Shown here: positions 48,917 through 64,000 of the stretch, piece after piece | How positions within the stretch are numbered: position 1 is the stretch's first letter | Layout: every line of letters begins with the position of its first letter | NCBI GenBank assembly: GCA_003864495.1 | Contig: ML133383.1 | Coordinates: 3,431,560-3,495,559, forward strand | Origin: Nemopilema nomurai | Lineage: Eukaryota; Cnidaria; Scyphozoa; Rhizostomeae; Rhizostomatidae | Direction: 5' to 3' | DNA length: 64,000 bases | Made by a program: the position numbers and the translations under genes | The notes under the pieces: generated by a model | What the model was told of the DNA's origin: nothing | Databases searched by the model: none | What the model saw: the letters and a program-made list of their open reading frames with translations, nothing else

Positions 48917-48950
48917 AACGTTTCGACTCTATCCAGAGTCATCTTTAGTG
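48917..48950 (-). ncRNA. Decayed hammerhead-ribozyme-like motif
   Basis: Read on the minus strand: CTAAAGA, T, a perfect 6-base stem GACTCT/AGAGTC with GGAT loop, then GAAAC. This is the layout of a hammerhead core (CUGANGA, stem II, GAAA), but the essential G of the first box is A. A possible ATA cleavage triplet follows the next bases. Such motifs occur in Penelope-like elements and retrozymes. Probably a dead copy. Confidence 0.4.
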
Positions 48951-51900
48951 TAAATTAACGGGCGAAAACGCTTTCTTTCTGATTCAAAGTTCTTTTTAAG
49001 TAAGCAAATAGTGTTTTTTATGTTGGTATTCATACTGGGAATCAACTCGCATTATGTATCCGCACGTAACTTGCAAATGTGCAAAATCCAGCTAGAAGCA
49101 CAACTTGTTGACTTCAGGCTAGTCAAACTAGCTACAGCACGGGTTCGACAGCTTTGCAAAGTTGTCAGCTTAGAAATGCCTGATGTACGAAGACCCATAA
49201 CAGATTTTGGTACATTTTGTCAAAGAGGAGATTGAAGGCTGGTAGCCAGCTTTGTCATGATAATTTTGGAACAAATCACTTCTTGTCTGCTTTACTGATG
49301 CATTGTACGGTGATAGAAAAGGCAAGTGGACCTCATCTTTCTCCAAAGTAACAATGGCATATTTGTTTACAAGCCCAAAGATACGAGACTCGTTGTATTG
49401 TTCGTTTGCAGGTTTTGCCAGTGCTGTCCTTTGTAAGCAGTCATCTTGTTTTCGTTGCTCATTGATCATGTAATACATCTTTGCCAACGGTGCACTTAAG
49501 GACGATAAAACAGTCCATGCTTTTTTCATTTTACATATCGGGATCTGTGTTACTTAGAACCATTTACTCATTATTAGCTTAACGCCAGTTTAGCGCTGAA
49601 ACTATTAATCGTGAGTGGAAGTTAATTACTTTAACAGTTGGGCTTTCTGTTGCATCAACTGTTGCAAAGCTTTGTCTTAGACGTAGCTTTTGATAGTCAA
49701 AAAGAGTGTCTCTTTTCATGGCAATGCGTTTGAGTGACTCTACACTGACTTTAGCCTCGTTTAGGGTACAACCAGTGGTGCAATCTGAAGAACATTGATA
49801 GATCCATATCACCATAAATTTATATTTAGCTTTTGATCGACCTAACTGTCCTTTTGATCGAACATCCTGAGAATACTGCCCTGGTGACGTCAGATACAAT
49901 TTGCTTCCACGTCTTCCTCAGAATCATCTTTGCATTCGATGAAACCGACACAGAGAAACAGCAATAAACATTCATGAACGTACTTAAGTGAGTGTTTAGA
50001 GTCTGAAAGTGACTTAACGGGTTCACATATCTATCAAAAGCTTCATAGTGAGAGCGGAGACAGAACTTCATATGTTAAGCATGCAGGTGTCTGGCGATAA
50101 CTAAAACTTAAGTGTCGTGAGAGAGAGTAAATGCAGTGCATCGTAATTTTGGGAATTAGGTGTGTATAGTAACATATTGAGCTCATCTGGACATGCTTCT
50201 AACTATTATAGGTGAGTGAGATCTATGGAAAGATTGATGAAAAAATTACATGTATCATCCAGTTGCCAACGAGCGTACTTAAGCAAGTCGTGCTCTGAAT
50301 AATTTTCTACCCACCGCTAATGAATGATATTTAAGGAGATACATCAGAGGACTGTTATTTCTTATTAGCATGTACTCTTGTGCAAGAGTCTTATCCCACA
50401 CCCGGCAAGTCAAAAGATTTCAACACAAAGTTCAAAACATGTTATTTTGGGAAACAAGTAATTTTTTATTTTTCGAAGTTTAATAATTAAAGCTACAAAA
50501 AGGTAAGGATAAATCGTGAAGTTTTTTTGTAAGGTGTAGTTACAAAGACCAGAAGATTTTGGACAGTTTTACTTACCTTAAACAAGATCAAAATGTCACT
50601 TTGCCAAAATCTACTTTGTTCTATAAATATCGACGTTTGAGCCACATAATGTAAGACTTTAATTTTAAGAACATGAATGCCTCTTAGCGAAACCCACACA
50701 CATTAAGAACAAACGGGCAAACTGACTTTCAAGTCTACATTGCAGTGAAGCAGATTAATACTCGATGACGATATAGTTAGTATCTGAGAAAAGAACAAAA
50801 GCTATCAACAAAGTTTAACATAAAGCCGAAGAAGGATTAATCTATTTTCCAAGTTGTTTTGGTGGGATGCATCGTGACTGAAAGGACTGCTAGACAGCTT
50901 GAGGTTAATCAATAAGAACAAAGGATATTACTCCTTTCATACAAATGTGAAAGGCTCGAATGCATTTGTGCAAAATTTGAACTGCAACATCCTTTCAATG
51001 CAGCTATGGTTGACTGCAGTAGATAAGTCTGCTGAAAACAACAACTATATGATAATATCATACAGCAATGAGGCAAAATGAGATAATTTCAATTTGAATA
51101 GCTTGATATCGACTTCAGTTTGCGAAAGTAAGACTGGAGCACAATGGTCATTAGTGCGTATTCTTGTGGAACTCGTGCGAAAGGTGTGGTCGAAGCAAGA
51201 GATAACAAAGCGATTAAGTGAGGCTAAAGTACAGTTACAACAATGTGATCCCCAACTACAAATATCAATGAAGCAATCAGTGCCAATTAGGAATGTCTCC
51301 ATCAGCTAGACAAGAAATTCAAACCTCTTTCACGTTGCTGCCTCTTGTGTATTTTATGGTTGTAGGGTCGTTGAAAATGGATATAACTCAAGAAACTTCC
51401 TGTGACAATATCGAATTTAAAGACTGTAAAAAGAGGTAACGAAGCTGAAATCAAGCTTTTTTATTAATATTCTACTTGTCGTGCAAATAAATAATGCTTC
51501 TAGATTGCACTTCAAGTGGCCTATACACACTGCGTATTCAATACAAGAAATTTTCACACCATCTTGCAAACTAGTAAGGAGAACAAGTATCCATGAAAAT
51601 TGTGCCTGCTGTCAGTTTTTATCTAGAATCTTTGTTGGAATTGGCATAAGCAAGTCTACTCTTTTATGAGATATTCAAATTTGCACGGTCAGCACAGGAC
51701 CATGATTTTCCTAGCAGCACTCCGCTGTGAGGTTGATCTGCTTCTTATCTTTGTTAGAAAATGTGATGATTGCTCTAAAACACCGTCTAACATGATGGAG
51801 CCAGCCTAACCCGGGTCAACAAGCACTCATTCTGCATTTTTGCGCGTGTCGTACCTTTTTTAACCACAAAATTTTGATTAGTCATAATACCATAAATGAT

Positions 51901-52729
51901 ACCAACCATAAGTACCAATCACAACTTTTAAAGGGGCAGCGTTAAGTTATTTTGTTCCTGAAGTGAGCTAATTTCCAAAATGAATCAGCTAAGAAAGTTA
52001 TAGCTGTCTGAAAGGCTGCTGTTTTTTTTAACTTAATAATGAAGATTCTTAATTTCGTCTTAAGCTTTTGCGTGCACATGGCCTTGATCATAGGTCACTT
52101 ATTATGACCTTGGTACTTCTTCAATGAATAACATCAGATATGAACAAGATGGAGCCACGATAAATTTGAAGTGCTTCACGCTCACAACTCAGGCAAGCGG
52201 TTTACTAATGTGTTTGCAAAAGGAGGTTGTAGTCTGGCCCTAGAAAACATTGCCGCATTTTGTATGTTCATTTGATTGTAGGCAATTGCGAAATTCTCTT
52301 AACATTTGTAAAGTTTTAAAGGTAGATAAAAATGGAGTATGTAGACTAAAGAAAGAAGGTTTAGCGACCACAAAGTAAAATGTTTGCAAAAGTGAAAGAA
52401 CATCCACGTCAATCCGGTCCAAGGATCACGTAGTTCAGTCAGGAAATACAGAGCTTGCAAAATGTGTTTCTTGTTTAATACACATTTCAAGACTTCCATA
52501 ACTTAGGCATATTGTAAAAGTTGTGACTCTGCACATTTCTGGAGGACCTTCGCGCATGAGACCAACATCGCCCCTTTCAGGAAGATCGATTTGGATTGCT
52601 GTCCCAATAATAACAGTCTTCATTACTGCAGTTTGGACTAGAGCAACGGCTTGTAAATATTAAAGTTCCACGCGGCTCCATCAAGAAATTTTGGGGAGAC
52701 AAAACATGCAAGTGGTGGATTATCCTGGA

Positions 52730-52811
52730 TACCGTAAATCCTCGAATTTATTTTTGATATTTTTGGATGGGGGCTTATTCGAGAGGGGGGCAAATTCGAG
52801 GATTTACGGTA
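52730..52811. mobile_element. 82-base MITE with perfect 20-base inverted ends and TA borders
   Basis: TACCGTAAATCCTCGAATTT at 52730-52749 is the exact reverse complement of 52792-52811. Both ends are TA, as for Tc1/mariner-type target duplication. The 42-base interior has a G-run and a partial third copy of the CGAG word. It lies 190 bases upstream of the FKBP14 start codon, so it may sit in or near that promoter. Confidence 0.82.
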
Positions 52812-53000
52812 CTGCAATTTGCTGAATGTCAATTCACTACGAGGCTATTGAATGGCGCGGCTGGTAGGGTCACGTTCGACTTTTGTTCTCTTGATGTGGC
52901 ATCATTAGATTAAAAGTTGGTAGCAAGTGTCTCATTGACCGAAGCCAAAAATACACGTGTCGCAGAGAAGGAATGCCATTCTAGCTGTTTCTTAAGTAAA

Positions 53001-53982
53001 ATGGAGAGCAAAATTGTTTTTCTTGCGTTTGTCGCCTTGTTTGTGGTAAGTTTTGCTGCTGAGGAGAGCACCGTTGAAAAAGAAGGCCTAAAGATTAATG
53101 TTATCAAAAAGGCTTCCCAATGCACTAAAAAGGCGGTGAAAGGAGACCAAGTGTCTGTTCATTATACAGGTTTTCTTATGAGTGGAAAGGAGTTTGATTC
53201 TAGTAGGAAACGAAACCAGCCATTTACCATTACTCTAGGCCAAGGAATGGTTATTCCAGGATGGGAAGAGGGACTTCTTGGAATGTGTGTTGGCGAAGAG
53301 AGGAAGCTTGTCATAGCTCCCGAATTAGGTAATTTTTGGTACTTTATAGCTTCAGCTTGCTTATAAGTATAAAGAATTCATTCATTCGACTATTCAATGC
53401 TCTATCAACAAACTTGGTGATTAAACTGGAATGGTTTCATTGATTGGTAATGAATTGATGACAGTGCTTATTTATACTTCCAAGCAAGTCACATAAGAAA
53501 GAAGGAAGTTCATGTTAATTTACTTATTATCTATGCTATTACATGCGTGTAGGTATGAGCTTGAATCTTGTTTGTCTTTCCCTTTTTAAATCAATGGAGG
53601 CTTCTTTTTAGCTTATGGAGAGCGAGGCTTTGGAGATATCATTCCTGCAGGCTCAACGCTGATATTTGATATTGAAATGCTTGAGATATCAGATCCAACT
53701 CCAGCACCAAAAACTGAAGAAGAAGAGGAGCCACATGAAATCGGCTCAACAGAAGAATCTGATGAGATATTTTCACAAATTGATGCAGATGGTGACAAAC
53801 ACATAAACATTGAGGAAATGGCAAACCACATAATGAAGCATGAAGGCAAAAGTAAAGATGATGATCAAACTGAATTGTATACAATGGTAGGGGAGATATT
53901 TCAAGAAGATGATAAAAATAAAGATGGTGTGCTAAGTTATGATGAGTTCATGGCACAAACAACAGAACATGATGAACTTTAG
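53001..53982 (+). CDS. FKBP14: ER FK506-binding prolyl isomerase with two EF-hands (FKBP14-type)
   Basis: Two exons, 53001-53328 and 53612-53982, phase 1, 232 residues (human FKBP14 211). Signal peptide MESKIVFLAFVALFVVSFAA. FKBP domain: VSVHYTGFLMSGKEFDSS, GQGMVIPGWEEGL, YGERGFGDIIPAGSTLIFDI. An acidic Glu/Pro linker follows, then EF-hand 1 DADGDKHINIEE and EF-hand 2 DKNKDGVLSYDE, both with complete calcium ligands, and the ER-retention end HDEL. The enzyme isomerises prolyl bonds in the ER lumen and assists collagen folding in vertebrates (family knowledge). The ATG sits after a short AT-rich leader; no in-frame ATG lies between it and the MITE. FKBP7 is the alternative assignment. Confidence 0.93.
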
Positions 53983-56900
53983 TATCTGTTTCTCAGTAAA
54001 ATTCTAAAGCATTAATGTTTGTTTTAATTTTTTGAAAAAATAGATTAACATAAAAAATGTTATTGTCATGTAAAATCTATATAGTTACCATCTTTGTCAT
54101 TCTTGTTATCATGCCAGGTATACAAAGATTTATAGACATAGTTTGTCCTATCACTGATAATTAATTATAGTTATGTGAATCATTTGATGGTAATCTTTTT
54201 CATTCAGACCTGCTGTATCAATGTCATTTCCATGTAAAAAATTAGGTACCATTCAAGAAAATTCAACATCTTTATTTTCAATGATGTCTCATCAATCATG
54301 GTTTTCTCCTTGTTTGGATAATTGCCAAATCTTGTAATCAACTGCCTAAATAGTTTTCCTATTTTTGAAAGAAGAATTGTTATCTTAGAAGATAAAAAAG
54401 CAGAAAAATGCAATTTTCAGTGTGTATGAAGCTTTGCCAAATACGGATTTCACACAAGTCATTTCTAGCTTAAGCATATTCTTCTAGATACATGGGCAAG
54501 AAATGATAAAGCAAACAGTGGAAATTTTTTACATACTGCTTGAGATTAAGTTCTTGATCTTATGGTTAGGCAGTAGATAATAAATTCGAAAAACAAAGAG
54601 AAACTGAGTCTCTAGTACCTTTAGAAATTGTTGCTTTTGTTACAACTGTACAGCGTTGTGAGCTCTTTTCATTCAAAGTTCTTGTATTTTCGTGATCACA
54701 CTAAGATCAAACCACCTAGAAGACTATGTACACAATCCACCTCAGTGAATGATATGCTCCTGAAGGCCTCGTCTGTACATCGCTGTTTTCAGTATGAGCT
54801 CTGATCAATGGCTCAGGGTTCCTGTTGATGCCTTCTACGTTGGCAGTACTCCCAATCACACACACGAATTGCATATATAAGCTGACACATATTAAATGGG
54901 CTTTTATTCTACTCCCATTCATCGTCATACTAGTGGTATTTCACAGCAGCAAAAGTCTTTTTTGCAGAAATACGCTTTGAGAAATATTCAATAACTTGAG
55001 CAAATAAATACGGATCCGATGCTATACTATTAGACAAATTGTTAAACTGGATGGCAAAACCAGGAGTCAGTGGGTCGTGCCCCCACCATCTTGTAGAGAA
55101 AAATACAATTCAGGCAAAGTAGGAAGAAATGGAAAGAAATAATCTTTCTGAGTAGAAAGAAAAAGAAAGTATGATACTCCTCTTTTGGGTAGAGAAGTCT
55201 TGCAATGGCAAGCTGATCACGCTCCACGAAATCCTTATTAGTTTCATCTTGAGCCCTTCCCTCTATTTAAAAAAATAAAAATCGCCAGCCCTGTCTGATC
55301 AGAGTATAAGAAATCGCGTCTTCAATTTCAAACCAACTACAATTATTAATTTGTTACATTCCAAAAAATGTTTATTTTTTACATTTTGGCAGTAATACAT
55401 GAAGCGTTACCTAGCTCTTTTGCAACCTCTGCACTCATGTCTGATAGGGCGTTATTAACAGGAGACCACTGTAGGTACAAAGGGATTTAATTCAACCTCT
55501 CCCGATCTCATTGGCCCCACCATAGCAACTCCACTGCCAAAAATATCAGGATTTGATCATTGAACATTAGTTGGTCGTATGATTCAGTAAAGCATGGATG
55601 AGGCACACAACGTCAGTACCATTTTTGCTCCTAGCTCTAACTAGGATAGTTACAACTGTCAGGCAGTGGTAAAGGACACTTGAAAACTCCTGTCATTTAG
55701 TCCTTGCCTAATCGCAGAACACTCGCTCCATTATTCGATATTAAAAAAAGAAGGGCTGCAGAAAGTTTTCCAAATGCGACCATCTCTCCAGGGATGCTGA
55801 TGTATATATTTGGCAACGGCTCCGTCCTCCCATCCTTTTTTAAATCGAACGGCCTAAAAGGGTGTTAGCTATTTTAATGTCTTTCTATTTTTTTCAACTT
55901 CGAGAAGAAAAGTCGACGCACGAAGACATTAGTTATAACGCATCTGTTGCTTCTTTATTACAGGCAGCAAAATTTGAGGGAATGCGCAAGAAAACTGTTT
56001 TCGGTCTTAGAAAAGTCTTCCTGAAATAATCAAATATTGATGAGCAATGCAGAAAAAGTAGAAAGCAGCTCCAACGATGGTTGATTACGATGCACCTCCT
56101 ACCATGTAGGCTCAATAATCAAGGTTCATCAAGGAATTCTAACAACACCCCCCAGCTAGACGTTAGCCGGGAACTGTTGACTTTGGGAGGAATGAATCGC
56201 TAATGGAGTTTGCAAGCGCGCAATGCGAATTTCGAGAAGCAAAAACGTTAGATTGCTAGTTGAATCACGGATAAGTCGCCAAAAGGATGCAATCTTTCTT
56301 ATAGTTCCGTAAAAAGCCATGCAGACTATGAGAATTCAACAGAATTTAGCAAAACGATATAGAAATAAATCTATATTTTTGGTACTCTCTAGCTTTGGCG
56401 ATTCTGCATGCCATTGCCTTGTTGCCAGGCACAAAGCCAACTTTGGAAGGATGGCGGGGCAACGGGAACGGTTAAATTGGGGGGAGGGGACAGTGGTGGT
56501 TTTAAAGCATATCTTTGACACGTTGCAGGAAGAAGAAGAAAGAGGTTCATTAGTAGAAAGAAAGGATGTCAAATATTCTATATTGACTGAGTGGCTTGTA
56601 ATCGAATTCGTAGAATGACGCGTGCCAAAAATTTTCTTACTTTCAACTCCCTCCCCCACTTTCAAATGCAAATTGGGTAGGTTGTGTTAAGTTCAAGTTG
56701 TAAACTGTGTAAGGTGTAGGAGCTCCTAGCCTCTCATCTAGAGGAACAATTCATTTTGATATCCAGCATTTTCAACAAAGTGCAACTTTAAGTTAAATTT
56801 TTTCAAAAATAGATAAGATTTGTTTGCAGGAAAACTTAAGTAACAGTAAGCTTGTCAAAAAGTCACACAAAAAGACGACGTTATACAAGTCTTATCAAAC

Positions 56901-59900
56901 TGCTATTGGTTTCCATGCATCAAATCTTTCGATCCTCCCATTGGTTTTGGACAGAAATAGATTTTTATCCTCCAAGTTTTTGGGCAGACGAAGGGGGGCA
57001 AAGTCTGTTGTTTGGTTGCCCCTACCCTTCTTTGGCTTCGTGCCTCCTTGATGCAGAACCATTAATAGCAGCATAAAAAACTATAGAAGCATATTACAAA
57101 GTTGTTTTAAAGGCATCGAAATATATCAATAAGGCACGACAAGAAATTCACAATTTGTAGTAAGACGTTTTGGTAAGAATGGTACATGGAGGCAAAGTCA
57201 CACACATTTAAAGCACATATTCATTTTTCATTTCATTTATATGTTTTATTAAGTTTCCTTTCCCCAATAAATTTAACAGACAACAATTCAATTTTCTGTC
57301 AACGGGTTTTGATGCGTTATCAATGGTCAAGGGAAGGTTTAATGGATAACTTGAGAGTTTTTCCGGGCTTTGTTTTTGCCACCAGCAGAAAGCTACTTAC
57401 TATCCCCATTAGACGTTTGCTGATTATTGACCATCATTAGCAACTATCCAAGTGCAATTAGCAAAAATTCAGTGGGTTTTCTTCATAATTACAAGAGGGT
57501 TTAAGCAATATGGGGGCATGCCCCTAGTGAATGCGTTTTCAAAGATGGACCAACACCTCCCCCATTGCTCTCATCCTCTCCAGACGACGCCTTGGGTCGC
57601 TTCGTATCTCTTCGCTGTACTCAGTTGCTTCATGCTGATGCTGATCTGGTTTGATTCACCTTTCTCTGAATGAGAGTTTACTCCTATTTTCTAGAATATT
57701 TATAAGATAAAAAGCCTCAGAAATCTCTGGTGGCTTTTGAAGCCCTGAAATATTCCATGTATTCATTCTATCAATTTAAGTTGTGCTTTAAGAATGCCTG
57801 GAACTCGACCCCCAGTAAGTTGTTTTATCTAAACACTGCTCAAAATCACAGTAGAACACAACCGTCTATTAATATCCTACTTTTAGAATTTTGCAACGGC
57901 AGGAATTTGTATGTCGCTGCAGGACCTCTGCGCTGGAGCCCAGCAATGGTATCCAGAAATAGAAATACCTTGCAGCATGGAGGTGCCGCATGCATCTGAA
58001 GAAGTCAGTCGCAGAATATGAGATTCAAAGAAAGAAAGGGTAAACTGAATTATTCCGAATATGAATGTTGACTTTATAAGCTAGCTTGATAACTTATGCC
58101 GAAGTGAACGCATATTCTTAGAGTGGAAACTTTTCACTGAACCATGTTTTGAATCTCAAACCAGTTTAATTTAAGTTGAGCTGAAAAGTATTTCTAAGAT
58201 TTGCCCACACAGCCTAAAATAACTTGCAAATATGGTGTCGTCAATTTTTTATCTAACTGTAAAATTATAGTTTTTTGGCGATGAATGATAGTGAACTATG
58301 AAAATCTGGATTTTGCGAACACTTTGAACCACACCATAATTGTACTGCAGTTTTGATTCTTATTTGAAGCAAAGTTAATGCAAGCTTTTAATAAAACTTC
58401 ACCCTCTTTAATGTTCTGAAAGATCAAATTAGATTTGTTGTTTTGAGTAGGTATAAATTGGCGGCCTTCAGAAAACCATTTAGGAATAGCGTGCCCACTT
58501 TCAAGAAAAATAACAGTTCATAGATTAAGAAATAATGAAGTAAATATGGGCTAGTTTTGGCGAATTGTCTAAATCATGCCTAGGATTAATGAAACAATAA
58601 ATTATGTCCAAAAATGCGCACTTTCAATGGTTCTAAAAATAATTACACGGACGATTTTATGTAAACTTCTATTTTCCAGGATATCAAATTATTTAAACAC
58701 ACAACATTAGTATCAGAACATTGTTTACAGTTCAAATTAGGTTTCGAACAGGATCTTTTTTGCAAGGGGGTTATGTAAGACGAACCATAAGGCTGTGCAG
58801 GTTTATTTTGCAATGACCGGTGCGATGAATGTCTTTGTATGGATCCCCCCTGAATATGTCTGACCCCAGCCGATCTCCTTTAATTCGAGCTGCCCCTTTA
58901 GGCATTTCTCTATAGCGAATCGATCCACAGTAGTTTGTGATGCCAGGGTGTTATCGCCCTGTACCACAAGGAATAACACAATAGAAAACAATTAATAATT
59001 GATAAAAGACCCACATATGGTGGTCAGCATTTTCCCACGATCATGGCACATGACTAGCTTTTCCCACGCTTATCAACGACCAACATATTGAACTTTTTTT
59101 TGTTTTGGAGAAGTACTACCCGAACATAAGGCGCTAAATGGTTTGTGTTTGTCCAAGGAAAAGAGAGAAACAGGTGCTTGGGGGATTGCTCTTTTTTGCT
59201 TCAGAGTGTTTGGGGATTGAAGTGGGCGCGAATGGGGTGGTGTGGGTAAAGAGATTGTTCTGTTCTGCCTGGCGAGAAGTCACAACATAGTATTTCGTTG
59301 CTACAATGAATTTGAAGAAATATATAAGTGTTTTTAAGTCAAGAGACGATTCATGAATGCAAAATGGCTTTCGAATGTTTTTGTTTGGCCGTGCAACTAT
59401 CGGAGGCCTTCTGGTTTCACCGCCTCTCGACGTAACCCCCTGGTTAGAGTTGTGTGAGAGTACATTGTGGATACGGTTCAGGAGGGAGCGTTTGGCGAAC
59501 ACGTGTGGTAGTGCAAGAAAGAAAACGGTGGACGGTGTGCATTTGGAATAGTCACATTGTTTCGTTACATTTACATGTGAATTGATATGTGTGGCAACAG
59601 AGCGTGTTACGAGCAGCGCTGGAAAGACCCCATTTAATTTGACTTCTAAACGCTGCTATCAGCTAGAGCTGGACACAATAGCCGAGCCTATTAACCAACA
59701 CAAGCTCAAACGCTCATATTCAGCAAACATTGAAGGCACTTGTACCGATTCCTGCCGCTTTTTTTCTGATCAGCGTAGTTAAAAGGAGCCGATGTTGTAT
59801 CGCTGGCGTATATTTTGAGCACAGAAGACAGGGTCTCCTTGCTCGCCACCCGGGCATATCGTATTTCATTGAGAGACATTAGTGGAGCAGAGATGAGCTG

Positions 59901-60116
59901 AGCCCAGTGATCGACATGTTTCGCGTCCGGGTAAAGACATGGATATGAACTGCATGTTTGGTTCCTTGATACGTCGTAACGAAATTAAAATTATTTCTCA
60001 TGGCAAAGGCTCCATTTCTTAAAGGTATGAATGAAGGGCTTTACGAATTAAATTAAGAGGTCGAAGATACGAAGCTGCACTCGGAGGACTTACAGTTTTC
60101 CTTCCTTCGGATTGAA
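53983..60116. other. Gene-poor 6-kb region between FKBP14 and RBPJ
   Basis: Holds the FKBP14 3' UTR and the RBPJ promoter. No frame has recognisable domains. The minus strand at 58803-58973 has an open frame after a fair acceptor (tggtacag) ending FIAPVIAK and could be one exon of an unknown gene, but I found no partner exons. A 100-codon plus frame at 56319-56618 and a 122-codon minus frame at 59134-59502 look like chance. Confidence 0.5.

Positions 60117-64000
<3,884 letters not shown>

Larger units (their letters stand above)
46181..52729. other. Intergenic region between DNMBP and FKBP14 (divergent genes)
   Basis: Should hold both promoters and the non-coding first DNMBP exon. It contains a MITE at 47315-47479 with tandem copies of its end, a 60-base direct repeat at 48815-48900 and a hammerhead-like motif at 48917-48950. 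Short open frames at 49-51 kb on both strands show no domain likeness, and I could not assemble them into a gene. Confidence 0.55.

Noticed and set aside
49170..50071. Series of minus frames suggesting a decayed gene
   Set aside because: Frames cannot be joined with good splice sites and share no recognisable motif.
56319..56618. 100-codon plus frame with a charged C-terminus
   Set aside because: No family resemblance or supporting splice sites, and no sign of an element around it.
58803..58991. Minus frame after a tggtacag acceptor, ending FIAPVIAK
   Set aside because: Looks like a possible last exon but no upstream coding partner or domain was found; left as uncertain.
59134..59502. 122-codon minus frame
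   Set aside because: No domain, no homology I recognise, no splice context; within chance expectation.

Overview
This is animal nuclear DNA: AT-rich, with intron-containing genes, GT-AG splice sites, long Gly/His-rich coding repeats, small non-autonomous DNA transposons and microsatellites. Gene content (Notch effector RBPJ, Tuba/DNMBP scaffold, voltage-gated K+ channel, ABCD4, FKBP14) makes it metazoan. Intron sizes of about 0.1-3 kb, divergence of the Kv and RBPJ N-termini from bilaterian forms, and a Gly/His-rich structural protein make a cnidarian my best guess, but nothing here is diagnostic. All exon models were made by eye from reading frame, splice motif and phase agreement.

Layout. 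(1) About 141-16636, plus strand: the 3' part of a very large gene, 12 visible exons and roughly 3,330 codons. It encodes Gly/Ala-rich silk-like blocks, a basic block, a helical/coiled-coil segment, a His/Asp-rich block, GGH repeats, a Pro-rich stretch, one von Willebrand A domain with an altered MIDAS, and a Lys/Glu-rich tail. I know no family with this architecture, and it is the most novel item in the window. Its 5.95-kb exon carries one apparent frame break, and one of its introns holds a 24-copy minisatellite. (2) 19376-22673, plus: ABCD4-type half ABC transporter, 4 exons. (3) 26752-24120, minus: Kv channel of the zinc-T1 (non-Shaker) class, with a frame break between T1 and S1. (4) 46180-28511, minus: a complete DNMBP/Tuba scaffold gene, about 22 coding exons (4 SH3, Pro-rich, DH, BAR, 2 SH3). 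(5) 47-53 kb: intergenic, with two MITE-like elements and a decayed hammerhead-ribozyme-like motif. (6) 53001-53982, plus: FKBP14-type ER prolyl isomerase with two EF-hands and HDEL. (7) 54-60 kb: no recognisable gene. (8) 60117-63778, plus: the 5' half of RBPJ/Su(H)/CSL, running off the right edge.

The genes do not form an evident pathway. They look like an ordinary mix of housekeeping and signalling genes beside one lineage-specific structural-protein gene. ABCD4 and Kv are convergent; Kv and DNMBP are in tandem on the minus strand; DNMBP and FKBP14 are divergent across about 6.8 kb.
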